The notes under the pieces were generated by a model. That model worked only from the letters and a program-made list of their open reading frames with translations, was not told where the DNA came from and made no database searches. From Saprospiraceae bacterium (GTDB lineage: Bacteria; Bacteroidota; Bacteroidia; Chitinophagales; Saprospiraceae), in the NCBI GenBank assembly GCA_029251525.1, contig JAQXDE010000066.1, forward strand, positions 1 through 64,000: 64,000 nucleotides of DNA, read 5' to 3'. Both the position numbers and the translations under genes were made by a program. Shown here piece by piece: positions 18,221 to 26,957 of this stretch. Position 1 is the stretch's first letter; every line of letters begins with the position of its first letter.

Positions 18221-19387
18221 TTGAACGTGTCGAATCAAATTATCAATTCAAATTATAAAGTTGGAATCCTTGGTGGAGGTCAATTAGGAAAAATGCTTGC
18301 TCTTGCAGCTCATAATTGGGATGTGGAAATGTGGGCGCTCGATGCTTCTAGAGATTTTCCAACAGGAAAAGTTTGCAATAATTTTGTTGAAGGAGACTTT
18401 AAAAATTATGAGGATGTTTTGGCTTTTGGAAGAGATAAGGATGTGATTACTGTTGAGATTGAAAGTGTTAATGTAAAAGCATTGTTAAAATTACAGGAAG
18501 AGGGAAAAAAGGTTCATCCACGACCACAAGCTTTGCAAATTATCAAAGACAAAGGTTTGCAAAAACAGTTTTATGTGGACAATGATCTACCTACTTCACC
18601 TTTTAAGTATTTTGAAAATGAACAGGATATTCAGGTAGCAATTGGCAATGGAGAATTGCAATTTCCATTTGTTCAGAAAGCTCGGCAAGGAGGTTACGAT
18701 GGAAGAGGAGTTGCTGTAATTAAAAATGAATCTGATTGGGATAAAATATTGCCGGTTAAATCTATTGTGGAACCATTGGTGGATTTCAAGAAAGAGTTAA
18801 GTGTGGTGGTAGCTCGGAATGAATCAGGAGAAGTGAGAAACTTTCCAGTTGTGGAAATGGAATTTAATCCTGAAACGAATATGGTGGAGTTTTTAGTTTG
18901 TCCCGCAGAAGTTTCAAAAGAAGTGGTTGAATTGGCAAATAGAATTGCAATCGCCACGATTGAGGCTTTTGATATTTGTGGATTGTTAGCGGTGGAAATG
19001 TTTTTGACTCAGGATAATCAGATATTAATAAACGAAGTGGCACCGCGCCCACATAATAGCGGGCATCATACGATTGATGCATGCATCACTTCTCAATTTC
19101 AACAACACCTGAGAGGAATCATGAATATGCCACTCGGTAATACTGATGTAAAAATGCCAAGTGTGATGGTAAATTTGTTAGGGGCAGATGGGTATACTGG
19201 GCATGCAGTTTATGAAAATATGAAACAATGTATGGCAGTTGAAGGTGCAAAATTTCATTTGTATGGAAAAAAGATTACAAAACCTTTTAGAAAGATGGGG
19301 CATGCTACGATTTTGAATCGAGATATTGAAAAGGCGAAAGAGGGGGGGAGATATGTGATGAAGACATTAAAAATTTGTACGAAATAG
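18221..19387 (+). CDS. purK: 5-(carboxyamino)imidazole ribonucleotide synthase PurK
   Basis: An ATP-grasp enzyme that carboxylates AIR to N5-CAIR in purine synthesis, working just before PurE. Motifs are VGILGGGQLGKMLALAA, QKARQGGYDGRGV (ATP binding) and NEVAPRPHNSGHHTIDAC (metal and substrate). The frame opens with TTG at 18221; GTG at 18227 is an alternative. No ATG exists in frame before the glycine-rich loop, so the start is non-ATG. An out-of-frame ATG at 18217 gives a 13-codon overlapping mini-frame. purE follows after 24 bases. Confidence 0.95.
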   Translation: MNVSNQIINSNYKVGILGGGQLGKMLALAAHNWDVEMWALDASRDFPTGKVCNNFVEGDFKNYEDVLAFGRDKDVITVEIESVNVKALLKLQEEGKKVHPRPQALQIIKDKGLQKQFYVDNDLPTSPFKYFENEQDIQVAIGNGELQFPFVQKARQGGYDGRGVAVIKNESDWDKILPVKSIVEPLVDFKKELSVVVARNESGEVRNFPVVEMEFNPETNMVEFLVCPAEVSKEVVELANRIAIATIEAFDICGLLAVEMFLTQDNQILINEVAPRPHNSGHHTIDACITSQFQQHLRGIMNMPLGNTDVKMPSVMVNLLGADGYTGHAVYENMKQCMAVEGAKFHLYGKKITKPFRKMGHATILNRDIEKAKEGGRYVMKTLKICTK

Positions 19388-19411
19388 TCTTTGAAGAATT
19401 AAGAAAATTTT

Positions 19412-19951
19412 ATGAAAGTAACTAAAAATAAAATGATAAAACCACAAATATCCATAATCATGGGTTCCGATTCTGACCTACCTATCATGCGCCAAGCCGC
19501 TGACTTTCTTACAGAAATGGGAATCGCATTTGAACTCACTATCGTGTCAGCACATCGAACTCCTGATCGCTTAGTTGAGTTTTCAAAAAAGGCACATAGT
19601 CGAGGTGTCAAAGTAGTCATTGCAGGTGCAGGTGGAGCGGCTCATTTACCAGGGATGGTTGCATCACTTTCGCCATTACCAATAATAGGTGTACCGATTA
19701 AATCATCGAATTCGATTGATGGATGGGATTCTGTTTTATCAATTTTGCAAATGCCAAGTGGTGTTCCTGTAGCAACAGTTGCTTTAAATGGAGCAAAGAA
19801 TGCTGGAATTTTGGCTGCTCAAATTTTAGGTTCAAATGATAAAGTAATTCAAAAGAAAATTTCTGCTTACAAAAAGAAACTATTAAAAGAGGTCGCAAAA
19901 AAATATACCAAATTAGAAAAGATTGGATATCAAGATTATAAGAAAGATTAA
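19412..19951 (+). CDS. purE: N5-carboxyaminoimidazole ribonucleotide mutase PurE
   Basis: A 179-residue class I PurE that converts N5-CAIR to CAIR, the partner reaction of PurK. The core motifs IMGSDSDLPIMRQAADFL, VSAHRTPDRLVEFS and GAGGAAHLPGMVASL are intact. A second ATG eight codons in (19436) would remove the lysine-rich lead and give a length closer to other PurE proteins. It forms a two-gene operon with purK and ends in a terminator. Confidence 0.96.
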   Translation: MKVTKNKMIKPQISIIMGSDSDLPIMRQAADFLTEMGIAFELTIVSAHRTPDRLVEFSKKAHSRGVKVVIAGAGGAAHLPGMVASLSPLPIIGVPIKSSNSIDGWDSVLSILQMPSGVPVATVALNGAKNAGILAAQILGSNDKVIQKKISAYKKKLLKEVAKKYTKLEKIGYQDYKKD

Positions 19952-19959
19952 TCCTTTGG

Positions 19960-20002
19960 AAAAAGGTTTGTTGGTTATTAGATTAATAGCAAACCTTTTT
20001 AT
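19960..20002 (+). terminator. Rho-independent terminator of purKE
   Basis: AAAAAGGTTTG (19960-19970) pairs with CAAACCTTTTT (19990-20000) across a 19-nt loop. Confidence 0.8.
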
Positions 20003-20107
20003 TGAAATAATCAACCTAATGAACTAATTTTCAAATGAGTGTGTTTGAAACCGAATTAAAATAAAGCGCTACTTCGCATTTTCCAAAGATCAAACAACTC
20101 GAATTCC

Positions 20108-21334
20108 ATGTATCAAAATCTACGTCAACTTTATATTGATTCTTTTTCAGGATTAACCAGAGACATTTGGTTACTATCTTTCATTACATTTGTTAATCGA
20201 TCAGGGTCAGTTGTCTTTTTTTTCCTATCTATTTATTTAGCGGTTGAGTTGAATTTTTCTAAAATAGACATCGGTTATATCATGGCAAGTCATGGAGCAG
20301 GTTCCGTTGCAGGCGCATTTGTCGGTGGTTGGTTGACTGATAGGGTAGGATATTATCGAGTAATGTTTTGGTCGTTATTATCAGTTGGATTTTTATTCTT
20401 TGCTTTCTCTTTAGTAAAAACATTTTGGATGTTTTGTTTGATGGGATTTTTGACAAGTGTAATTGGAGATGCATTTCGACCTGCAGGGATGGCTTCTATT
20501 GTTGCTTACGGCGGCGAAGAATTAAAAACTCGATCTATGTCGCTATATCGTTTAGCCATAAATTTAGGAATCGGATTGGGTTCAGCTATTGCAGGAATTT
20601 TGGCGGGATTATTCGGCTATCGAGTTTTATTTTTTGTGGATGGAGTGACTTGTATTATAGCTGCTCTTTTATTTATTTATTTGATGAAAGAGGAAAAGGA
20701 AGTCGAAAAAAAAATAAAACATAAAACTCCCAAAATTATTCGTCATTCTGCTTACCAAGATGGCTGGTATTTGATATTTGTTTTATGTTGGTTTCTCAAT
20801 GCAATAGTATTTATTCAAATTTTTCATGTGCTTCCTCTTTTTTGTAAAGAAGTATTAATGATGAGTGAAACAGGTGTTGGAGTGTTGTTGAGCTATAATT
20901 GTGTTTTAATTGCAATTATTGAAATGCCATTAGTTTATATTCTTGCCAAAAAAAGAGATCAGATGGGTTACATTATTTGGGGAGTAATTTTGATTGCTAT
21001 GTCTTTGGTGATTTTTAATATTATGGGCTTCAATATTTATGCAGCTGTAATGAGTATGACTTTGTTTTCAATTGGAGAGATTATTAATTTTCCTTTATCG
21101 AGTTCACTTGCGTTGGGAAGAAGTAATCCAAATAATCGTGGCCAATATATGGGGTTATATTCAATGGCTTTTTCTGTAGGGTTGATTATTGCTCCGCTTC
21201 TAGGATTTAGAATTGCTGAAAGTTATGGCTATGCGGTGCTATGGAATTTTATGGGAGTATTGGCAGGAATCGCCACAATAGGATTATTGTATTTGCGGAA
21301 AAAGCAAATAGTAACTTTAGCCATAGAGAGATAG
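20108..21334 (+). CDS. Major facilitator superfamily transporter
   Basis: A 408-residue membrane protein with about twelve hydrophobic segments. The signature loop between TM2 and TM3 reads GGWLTDRVGYYRVMFWS, and TM1 begins SFITFVNRSGSVVFFF. A basic central loop (KEEKEVEKKIKHKTPK) separates the two six-helix halves. The set of residues is like MdtH/YfcJ-type drug or metabolite exporters, but the substrate cannot be told. It is preceded by the purKE terminator, so it has its own promoter, which I cannot locate. It converges on yajC. Confidence 0.85.
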   Translation: MYQNLRQLYIDSFSGLTRDIWLLSFITFVNRSGSVVFFFLSIYLAVELNFSKIDIGYIMASHGAGSVAGAFVGGWLTDRVGYYRVMFWSLLSVGFLFFAFSLVKTFWMFCLMGFLTSVIGDAFRPAGMASIVAYGGEELKTRSMSLYRLAINLGIGLGSAIAGILAGLFGYRVLFFVDGVTCIIAALLFIYLMKEEKEVEKKIKHKTPKIIRHSAYQDGWYLIFVLCWFLNAIVFIQIFHVLPLFCKEVLMMSETGVGVLLSYNCVLIAIIEMPLVYILAKKRDQMGYIIWGVILIAMSLVIFNIMGFNIYAAVMSMTLFSIGEIINFPLSSSLALGRSNPNNRGQYMGLYSMAFSVGLIIAPLLGFRIAESYGYAVLWNFMGVLAGIATIGLLYLRKKQIVTLAIER

Positions 21335-21342
21335 GTAATGTT

Positions 21343-21440
21343 AAAAAAACGATTTAAGGTCAAGGAAATGATAGGTTACTTATATAGGATAATTGTCAAG
21401 ATTTCAAATCCTTGCTCTTAAATCGTTATAATTTTTTTGA
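21343..21440. terminator. Long hairpin between the convergent MFS and yajC genes
   Basis: AACGATTTAAG (21348-21358) plus CAAGGA pairs with TCCTTG plus CTTAAATCGTT (21417-21427), with one 2x2 internal loop and a 42-nt apical loop. A run of T on the plus strand and a run of T on the minus strand lie outside it, so it probably stops both genes. Confidence 0.7.
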
Positions 21441-21441
21441 A

Positions 21442-21768
21442 TTACTTTTTTTCTTCAGCAGGCGAATGATACGCATCTGTTAATTCTTTAGAAACTGCGC
21501 CTCGAGTGATTCTTATAAAAGTTTTAGTGTCTACTTGAAGTTGAATTTCTTTATCGTCAATCTTATTGATTTTCCCAATCATTCCACTTTTTGTGACGAC
21601 TTCTAACCCTTTCTCTAACTCAGTAATAAAGGTTTGTTCTTCTTTTGCCTTTTTAGATTGAGGGCGAATAAAGAAGAACCAGAATATAATTACCATTGTT
21701 ATCAATAGTAGATTGGGAAGTAAAGAATCTGGGGTAGCTGCTTGTAAAATTATCATATTTAAAATCAT
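21442..21768 (-). CDS. yajC: Preprotein translocase subunit YajC
   Basis: A 108-residue protein with one N-terminal membrane helix (LLPNLLLITMVIIFWFFFIRP) and the family motif FFIRPQSKKAKEEQ, followed by a small beta domain with LEVVTKSGMIGKI. It is an accessory of the SecDF complex. It lies 41 bases downstream of the DUF1573 gene on the same strand, an order common in Bacteroidota, and they probably form an operon. Confidence 0.95.
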   Translation of the reverse strand: MILNMIILQAATPDSLLPNLLLITMVIIFWFFFIRPQSKKAKEEQTFITELEKGLEVVTKSGMIGKINKIDDKEIQLQVDTKTFIRITRGAVSKELTDAYHSPAEEKK

Positions 21769-21809
21769 AGTATTTGTTTTTCTATTTTATAATGTTAAAA
21801 ATTCAAAAG

Positions 21810-22328
21810 TTAATGGTTGTGTCCTTCGTGATTACCCTCTCCACTGTTGACAAAGCCCTTGATATGAATTACAGTTTCTCTTGGGTATGTGTTTGCGATA
21901 ATTGTAATTGGTTTTGTTTGAGTACCTATTAAGTTATGTGAATCAAATGCCACATTAATTTTTCCACTTTTCCCTGGTTTGACATAATTCTTGGTGAATT
22001 TTGGGACAGTACAGCCACAAGTTGAACGAGCATCAGAAATTAACAAAGGTACTTCTCCCGTATTGGTAAATTCAAAAGTGTATTCTTTTTTATCGCCCTC
22101 CTTCATTTCTCCAAAGTCGTGAAGTACTTTTTTGAAAGTAATTTTAGGAACAAAATCAGGATCAATTTCTTCTTCTGCCGAAACTGGATTTCGAATAATA
22201 TTAGCAATGTCTTCTTGCTCCATCTGTTTCACCGCATCATTATCTGTATTCGTCGTTGTTACTTCGTTGCAAGTAAAAAGAATAATTGTACTAAAAATTA
22301 AAATTAGCCATTTTTTCATATCCATCAT
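21810..22328 (-). CDS. DUF1573 lipoprotein
   Basis: A 172-residue protein with a lipoprotein signal (LFTCNE, cysteine near residue 20), a linker rich in acidic residues, then an immunoglobulin-like DUF1573 domain at about 65-160. The hallmarks are HDFGEMKEGDKKEYTFEFTN, ISDARSTCGCTVPKF and KPGKSGKINVAFDS. The C-terminus ends GEGNHEGHNH, a short histidine-rich tail that could bind metal. The protein should sit in the periplasm on a membrane anchor. Its role is unknown; the linkage to yajC is widespread in this phylum. Confidence 0.88.
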   Translation of the reverse strand: MMDMKKWLILIFSTIILFTCNEVTTTNTDNDAVKQMEQEDIANIIRNPVSAEEEIDPDFVPKITFKKVLHDFGEMKEGDKKEYTFEFTNTGEVPLLISDARSTCGCTVPKFTKNYVKPGKSGKINVAFDSHNLIGTQTKPITIIANTYPRETVIHIKGFVNSGEGNHEGHNH

Positions 22329-22354
22329 TTTTTAAAATAATTTTAAAACGAATG

Positions 22355-22362
22355 CAAAATTA
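22355..22362 (-). promoter_or_regulatory. Probable promoter element of the DUF1573-yajC operon
   Basis: TAATTTTG followed by CATTCG on the minus strand (rc of 22355-22362) is a perfect TAnnTTTG, about 27 bases before the start codon. The -33 TTG is not clear. Confidence 0.45.
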
Positions 22363-22433
22363 TATTTTTTACCCAATAAAAGCAGAAAATAGGATTTGAA
22401 TTTTGAGCTTTCTTTTTAATTGGGAGTTGGTTT

Positions 22434-22463
22434 TTGGATAATTTTTTTTTAAGATTACCTTCG
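22434..22463 (+). promoter_or_regulatory. Probable promoter of aroK
   Basis: TTG (22434-22436), 19 bases, then TACCTTCG (22456-22463), one mismatch from TAnnTTTG, 41 bases before the aroK start. Confidence 0.5.
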
Positions 22464-22504
22464 TTTAGGATTTCATTGCACATTAAATTAAGATATAGAC
22501 TTTC

Positions 22505-23020
22505 ATGCGATTATACCTATTAGGTTTTATGGGAAGTGGGAAAAGTTTTTCAGGCAAAAAGTTGGCTGAAAAATTTGATATGTCTTTTATTGATTTGGAT
22601 GATTACATCGAAGCTAAAGAAGGAAGTACAATTCGTGAAATTTTTGAAGAAAAGGGAGAGAATTATTTTCGTGAAATTGAAAAAACATGTTTACATGAGA
22701 TGGGAGAGAAAGAAATGACTATTATTTCGACAGGAGGAGGCACTCCATGTTTTTTTGATAATATAAAATGGATGAATGAAAATGGTGTAACTGTTTTTTT
22801 AGAAACTTCAGTTGAGATTTTATCTGATCGATTATTTGATGAAATGCAAAAACGTCCTTTACTCAATGGTCTTTCAAAAGAAGAGTTAAAGCATTTTATT
22901 CAGCAAAAACTGGAAGAAAGAGACCCCTTCTATCATCAAACCCAAATATTGTACAAACAAAACGAGAGGAATCAGGATGTGGCTGAAGAATTAAGGAAAT
23001 ATTTTTTTAAAATGATTTAG
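22505..23020 (+). CDS. aroK: Shikimate kinase
   Basis: A 171-residue P-loop kinase that phosphorylates shikimate in chorismate synthesis. Walker A is GFMGSGKS (about 8-15), the shikimate site has FIDLDDYIE and STGGGTPCF, and the lid is MQKRPLL. Length is normal. aroE, the preceding enzyme of the pathway, is about 9 kb away in this window, so the pathway is not clustered. A perfect hairpin terminator follows. Confidence 0.95.
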   Translation: MRLYLLGFMGSGKSFSGKKLAEKFDMSFIDLDDYIEAKEGSTIREIFEEKGENYFREIEKTCLHEMGEKEMTIISTGGGTPCFFDNIKWMNENGVTVFLETSVEILSDRLFDEMQKRPLLNGLSKEELKHFIQQKLEERDPFYHQTQILYKQNERNQDVAEELRKYFFKMI

Positions 23021-23079
23021 TGTATTACTAAAAGAATAAACCATTTGAGTTAGTAAAAGTGTTTCGACTGCCAGAAATT

Positions 23080-23118
23080 AAAAATGGACTTTGAAATTAA
23101 TTTTCAAAGTCCATTTTT
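23080..23118 (+). terminator. Rho-independent terminator of aroK
   Basis: A perfect 17-bp stem, AAAAATGGACTTTGAAA (23080-23096) with TTTCAAAGTCCATTTTT (23102-23118). Confidence 0.93.
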
Positions 23119-23190
23119 AATATTCTTGAAATGTCAGGTCTTCTATTCTTACAATGTATCAATTAAAGACTCATATTCAAGTTTTGGTGA

Positions 23191-24102
23191 TTATTCGTCA
23201 CCCAATGCTACAACAAATCCTAAAATCTTCTTATTCTTCTTTAAGTCTTTTTTATAGGAATTTGCTTGCTCACGAGTTTCAAATTGACCCAAAATTATTT
23301 TATAAATATTTTTAGCACCAGCATCTTTTTCAGTACTTATTAAAATATTTGAAAACCATTTACCTTGCAAATCAGCTACTTTTTTTAAAACACCGTTATA
23401 GTCAGAAAGAGATGCAACTTGAACTCCGAAACCTTCCTTTCTAGGTTTCAAAATTGAAATTTGTAATAATTCTGCATTTTTGAAATCTGAGCCATTCATC
23501 ATTGGAAGGGCACTTTTAGCGGTAACTTTACTGATGTTTTTAGGAGCAGGTTTTACAATTGGAGCCTCTTTTTTGGGAACAGTCGTAGTCTTAACAGGTG
23601 CTTTTTTGACGGGCTTTTGGGTGTCTACAGCTCTCGCATTATTTCTCTTGATTGTTTCCTCTACAGACTTTCTAGTATTAGATGGAACGGAATATTTATC
23701 TGGAGTTTTAGTGCCCTTAGTTGCTAATTCTTGTGATTTAGTATTTACTAATTCAACTTTTACCTGAGCAATTCCATCCTGAATCAACCCAATATTTGTG
23801 GCTGCAGCTCTTGATAAATCAACAATTCGTCCTCTGATGTATGGACCTCGATCAATGACTTTTACTACTACAGATTTCTTATTTCCCAAATGAGTTACTT
23901 TTAACATTGTGCCATAAGCATAGTCATTATGAGCACAAGTCATTTTATTTTTATCATATTTGGTGCCGCTTGCTGTTTTTTTACCGTGGTAAGCATCTGA
24001 ATAATAGGAAGCTTGTCCAAACTGATCATCTTGTGCAGCCATCGCAACTGAAAATCCAATTAGGAGGAACATTGAAAGCGTAAGTTTGAAATATGTTTTC
24101 AT
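23191..24102 (-). CDS. rlpA: RlpA-like septal ring lytic transglycosylase with SPOR domain
   Basis: I start this at 24102 (MKTYFKLTLSMFLL), where a signal peptide ending AMAAQ begins, not at the longer open frame that reaches 24279, whose first 59 residues have no secretion signal. The protein is 303 residues. A double-psi beta-barrel RlpA domain (about 27-115) has GQASYYSDAYHGKKTASG, YGTMLKVTHLGN, VKVIDRGPY and GRIVDLSRAAA, including the catalytic Asp. A Lys/Pro/Thr-rich linker follows, then a SPOR domain (about 225-300) that binds denuded peptidoglycan. The protein should trim glycan strands at the septum. Confidence 0.9.
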   Translation of the reverse strand: MKTYFKLTLSMFLLIGFSVAMAAQDDQFGQASYYSDAYHGKKTASGTKYDKNKMTCAHNDYAYGTMLKVTHLGNKKSVVVKVIDRGPYIRGRIVDLSRAAATNIGLIQDGIAQVKVELVNTKSQELATKGTKTPDKYSVPSNTRKSVEETIKRNNARAVDTQKPVKKAPVKTTTVPKKEAPIVKPAPKNISKVTAKSALPMMNGSDFKNAELLQISILKPRKEGFGVQVASLSDYNGVLKKVADLQGKWFSNILISTEKDAGAKNIYKIILGQFETREQANSYKKDLKKNKKILGFVVALGDE

Positions 24103-24511
24103 TATGAAACTGTTTTTAATTATGAATTTCTTGAAATTAAGTTTATTGATCAACAAGCCAAAACTTTCCATCAGAGGAAGCTGTTTAAGAGTATATAACT
24201 CAACAGTCAAAATGCCATTGATTATATGATTCAATAAGCACCAAATTTTGTATTTTTGTAGCTTGAAAAATGGAATCAACTGTTTAGTAATAAAATGTAT
24301 TACAAACTAGTATGTTTTTTGAGAATAGTTGAGTAAAGGATTAGATTAATTTAACGAGTACTATACGTTATAAATTATTTACAAATATCTTTTTATTTTT
24401 TGAAAAAACTAGTTGAAAGCAACAAAACAATAATTTTTTTAATATTAAACAATATTTTCTAACAAATAAATGACCTATAAAAGCTCCTTTCAAGGGCTGG
24501 GGGTTCAAAAT

Positions 24512-25618
24512 ATGAGTAAAAAAGGAAGAGTTTTGGTAGCCATGAGTGGTGGAATTGATAGTACAGTCGCAGCTATGATGTTGCACGAAGAAGGCTATGA
24601 GGTGATTGGTGTCACCATGAAGACATGGGATTATGCTAATGCTGGAGGAAATAAAAAAGAAACTGGATGTTGTAGTTTGGATTCAATCAATGATGCTCGA
24701 ATGGTAGCAGTAAATATGGGGTTTCACCATTTTATTGTTGATATTCGAGATGAATTTGGTGATTACGTAATTGATAACTTTGTTGATGAGTATTTGGCAG
24801 GTCGTACTCCTAATCCATGCGTTTTGTGTAATACACATATCAAGTGGAGTTCTCTTTTGAAACGAGCAGATGCTTTAGATTGCGAATTTATAGCAACTGG
24901 TCATTATGCTAAAATTAAGGAAGAAAATGGTCGGAAATTTATAACTAAGGGCAAAGATGAACGTAAAGATCAGTCTTATGTCCTTTGGGGTTTGAGTCAA
25001 GAATGTTTGGATCGAAGTCGGTTTCCTTTAGGTGGTTTTACAAAACCTGAAGTTCGTAAAATGGCTTTTGATTGGGGATATACTGATTTGTCAAAAAAAG
25101 GAGAGAGCTACGAAATTTGCTTTGTTCCCGATAATGATTATCGTGGATTTTTGACGCGTCGTGTAGAAGGATTGGAAGAAAGAGTAGCAGGTGGAGAGTT
25201 TATTAGTCCAAAAGGAGAAATTCTAGGAACACATAGGGGATATCCTTTTTATACTGTTGGTCAACGAAAAGGTTTGGGTAAGGCATTTGGAGAGCCAATG
25301 TTTGTAACTGAAATTCAACCCCAAACTAATCGAGTTGTGTTAGGACGAATTGATGATTTAATTAGAAATGGAATGACTGTTTCCCAAATCAATTCTATGA
25401 AGTATGAATCTATCCCAAATGGAATGGAGGCGGTTACTCAAATTAGATACAACGATCCAGGTGTATTAGCAAAGATAAAAAATGAAGGGAGTGACAAAAT
25501 TGAAGTAGAATTTTTAGCTAACGTTAGGGGAGTTGCACCTGGACAATCTGCTGTTTTTTATGAAGGAGATGATGTGGTAGGAGGAGGATTGATATACGGT
25601 AGTTTTTTGAATAAATAA
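24512..25618 (+). CDS. mnmA: tRNA-specific 2-thiouridylase MnmA
   Basis: An enzyme that thiolates U34 of Lys, Glu and Gln tRNAs. The PP-loop VAMSGGIDST lies near the N-terminus, the catalytic cysteine is in NPCVLCNTHIKW and the partner cysteine in YEICFVPD. I choose the ATG at 24512 (MSKKGRVLVAMSGGIDS), which gives the usual N-terminal length of 368 residues; an in-frame ATG at 24470 would add 14 residues. The insert with GCCSLDSINDARMVA is typical of Bacteroidota. The gene diverges from rlpA across a 409-base gap in which I see no strong signal. Confidence 0.96.
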   Translation: MSKKGRVLVAMSGGIDSTVAAMMLHEEGYEVIGVTMKTWDYANAGGNKKETGCCSLDSINDARMVAVNMGFHHFIVDIRDEFGDYVIDNFVDEYLAGRTPNPCVLCNTHIKWSSLLKRADALDCEFIATGHYAKIKEENGRKFITKGKDERKDQSYVLWGLSQECLDRSRFPLGGFTKPEVRKMAFDWGYTDLSKKGESYEICFVPDNDYRGFLTRRVEGLEERVAGGEFISPKGEILGTHRGYPFYTVGQRKGLGKAFGEPMFVTEIQPQTNRVVLGRIDDLIRNGMTVSQINSMKYESIPNGMEAVTQIRYNDPGVLAKIKNEGSDKIEVEFLANVRGVAPGQSAVFYEGDDVVGGGLIYGSFLNK

Positions 25619-26071
25619 TCAGCAAAAGTAAATTTACCTTTCACCGAAAAATTCATTATTTTAATTAAAAAAGAAAATAAATTAAATCCGATTATCACCT
25701 ACTTCAATACCTATTTTGAAATTCATAATTATATTTCATTTGCAGGGTGAAATTTAAGTTTCCAAGATTATACAATCTTTTTTGAATTTAGAGATTAATT
25801 CTGTTTTATGAATCAAAATTTTTTCAAAATTGGGTATTTACTTATAGACCATTTAAGGTAATGAATTGATGAAATTGATTGCTTGATTAACCTTTTAGAT
25901 TGTTGAAAAAGGAGAGAATTAAAAAAAATATTTGGCATGGTGGACAAATAAATGGTCTAATTAGTTGAAATAATTGGAGTATTTTTTGCAATCATAAGTT
26001 TTTGTTTTACTTGAAAAAATTAAAACAGATACTAGTTTAATTTTTCCATTTTAATACATCGGTTTTAAATT
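25619..26071. other. Gene-free intergenic region
   Basis: A 453-base AT-rich gap with no convincing open frame, RNA or terminator. The only structure is an inverted repeat, TAGACCATTT (25845-25854) with AAATGGTCTA (25950-25959), too far apart for a terminator. Confidence 0.5.
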
Positions 26072-26884
26072 ATGAAAAATAGAATAATATTAATCTTGGC
26101 AACAGTAATTATGAGTTTTGCTCAGTTCTCTTGTAACGAGAATACAGTAGCTGAAGATTTGATGCTCAAAAAAGGTTTTGATTATTATCCACTCGAAATA
26201 GGAAAATATATCATATACCAATTAGACTCTATTATTTATCGAGGTTTGACAGGAAGTGATTGTCTTTTCATCCAGGATACAGCGAGCCATTTTTTAAAGG
26301 AGGAAGTTGTTGATATTTTTGAAGACAACTCAGGGAAGGTAAACTATATCATAGAAAGGTTCATTAGTCAAGATTTAAATGGCCCATGGCAAGTTTCAGA
26401 TGTTTGGAACACAAAAAAAACTGAGACTCAAGTTGAACGAGTAGAGGAAAATTTAAGGTTTATAAAAGTTGTTTTTCCAGTAAGTCAAGGTAAAAGTTGG
26501 AATGGAAATACTTATTTCCGAGATACAGCAACTGTTATTGGTGGTGAAACTATTGATTTTTATAAATATTGGTCAGATGAATACAATTACGAATCAGTAG
26601 ATCTCCCAGAGGAATTTAATGGAATTATGTTTGACTCAGTTTTGACTGTATTCCAATCTGAACCTAGTGAAAATAAAATTAATCACCGAGTTTCAATAGA
26701 AAAATATGCTCGAGGAGTTGGTTTGATTTATAAAGAAATGAAGATCTTGGATACGCAATGTGCTATTTCAAGTTCAGCATGCGATGGAGATGACTCAGGT
26801 TTATTGTATTGTAATAATATTCCTTGGGAGGAAAAAGCAGAGCGAGGATTAATATTACGGCAAGTAGTGGTGGAACATAACTAA
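26072..26884 (+). CDS. Uncharacterised lipoprotein
   Basis: A 270-residue protein with a lipoprotein signal (AQFSCNE, cysteine near residue 21). After it comes DYYPLEIGKYIIYQLDSI, a start shared by many Bacteroidota surface lipoproteins of the unknown 'FYPLEIGKYW' type, and then beta-strand-rich sequence with Trp-rich positions (GKSWNGNTYF) and late cysteines (DTQCAISSSACDGDD). The role is unknown. It is isolated, ending in a strong terminator. Confidence 0.75.
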   Translation: MKNRIILILATVIMSFAQFSCNENTVAEDLMLKKGFDYYPLEIGKYIIYQLDSIIYRGLTGSDCLFIQDTASHFLKEEVVDIFEDNSGKVNYIIERFISQDLNGPWQVSDVWNTKKTETQVERVEENLRFIKVVFPVSQGKSWNGNTYFRDTATVIGGETIDFYKYWSDEYNYESVDLPEEFNGIMFDSVLTVFQSEPSENKINHRVSIEKYARGVGLIYKEMKILDTQCAISSSACDGDDSGLLYCNNIPWEEKAERGLILRQVVVEHN

Positions 26885-26897
26885 TTTGAAATTTTGA

Positions 26898-26936
26898 AAA
26901 AAACGGGAATAAGTAAAATACTTATTCCCGTTTTTT
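26898..26936 (+). terminator. Rho-independent terminator after the lipoprotein gene
   Basis: An 18-bp stem with a 3-nt loop, AAAAAACGGGAATAAGTA (26898-26915) with TACTTATTCCCGTTTTTT (26919-26936). Confidence 0.93.
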
Positions 26937-26957
26937 CTTTTTGGAAGCTAATTGTTT

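Noticed and set aside
24103-24279. N-terminal extension of RlpA by 59 residues
   Set aside because: The extension lacks a signal peptide, while the internal ATG at 24102 begins a typical one.
25845-25959. Inverted repeat TAGACCATTT / AAATGGTCTA, considered as a mobile-element end pair
   Set aside because: No transposase and no target duplication between or around the arms; the enclosed 95 bases are too short for a known element.
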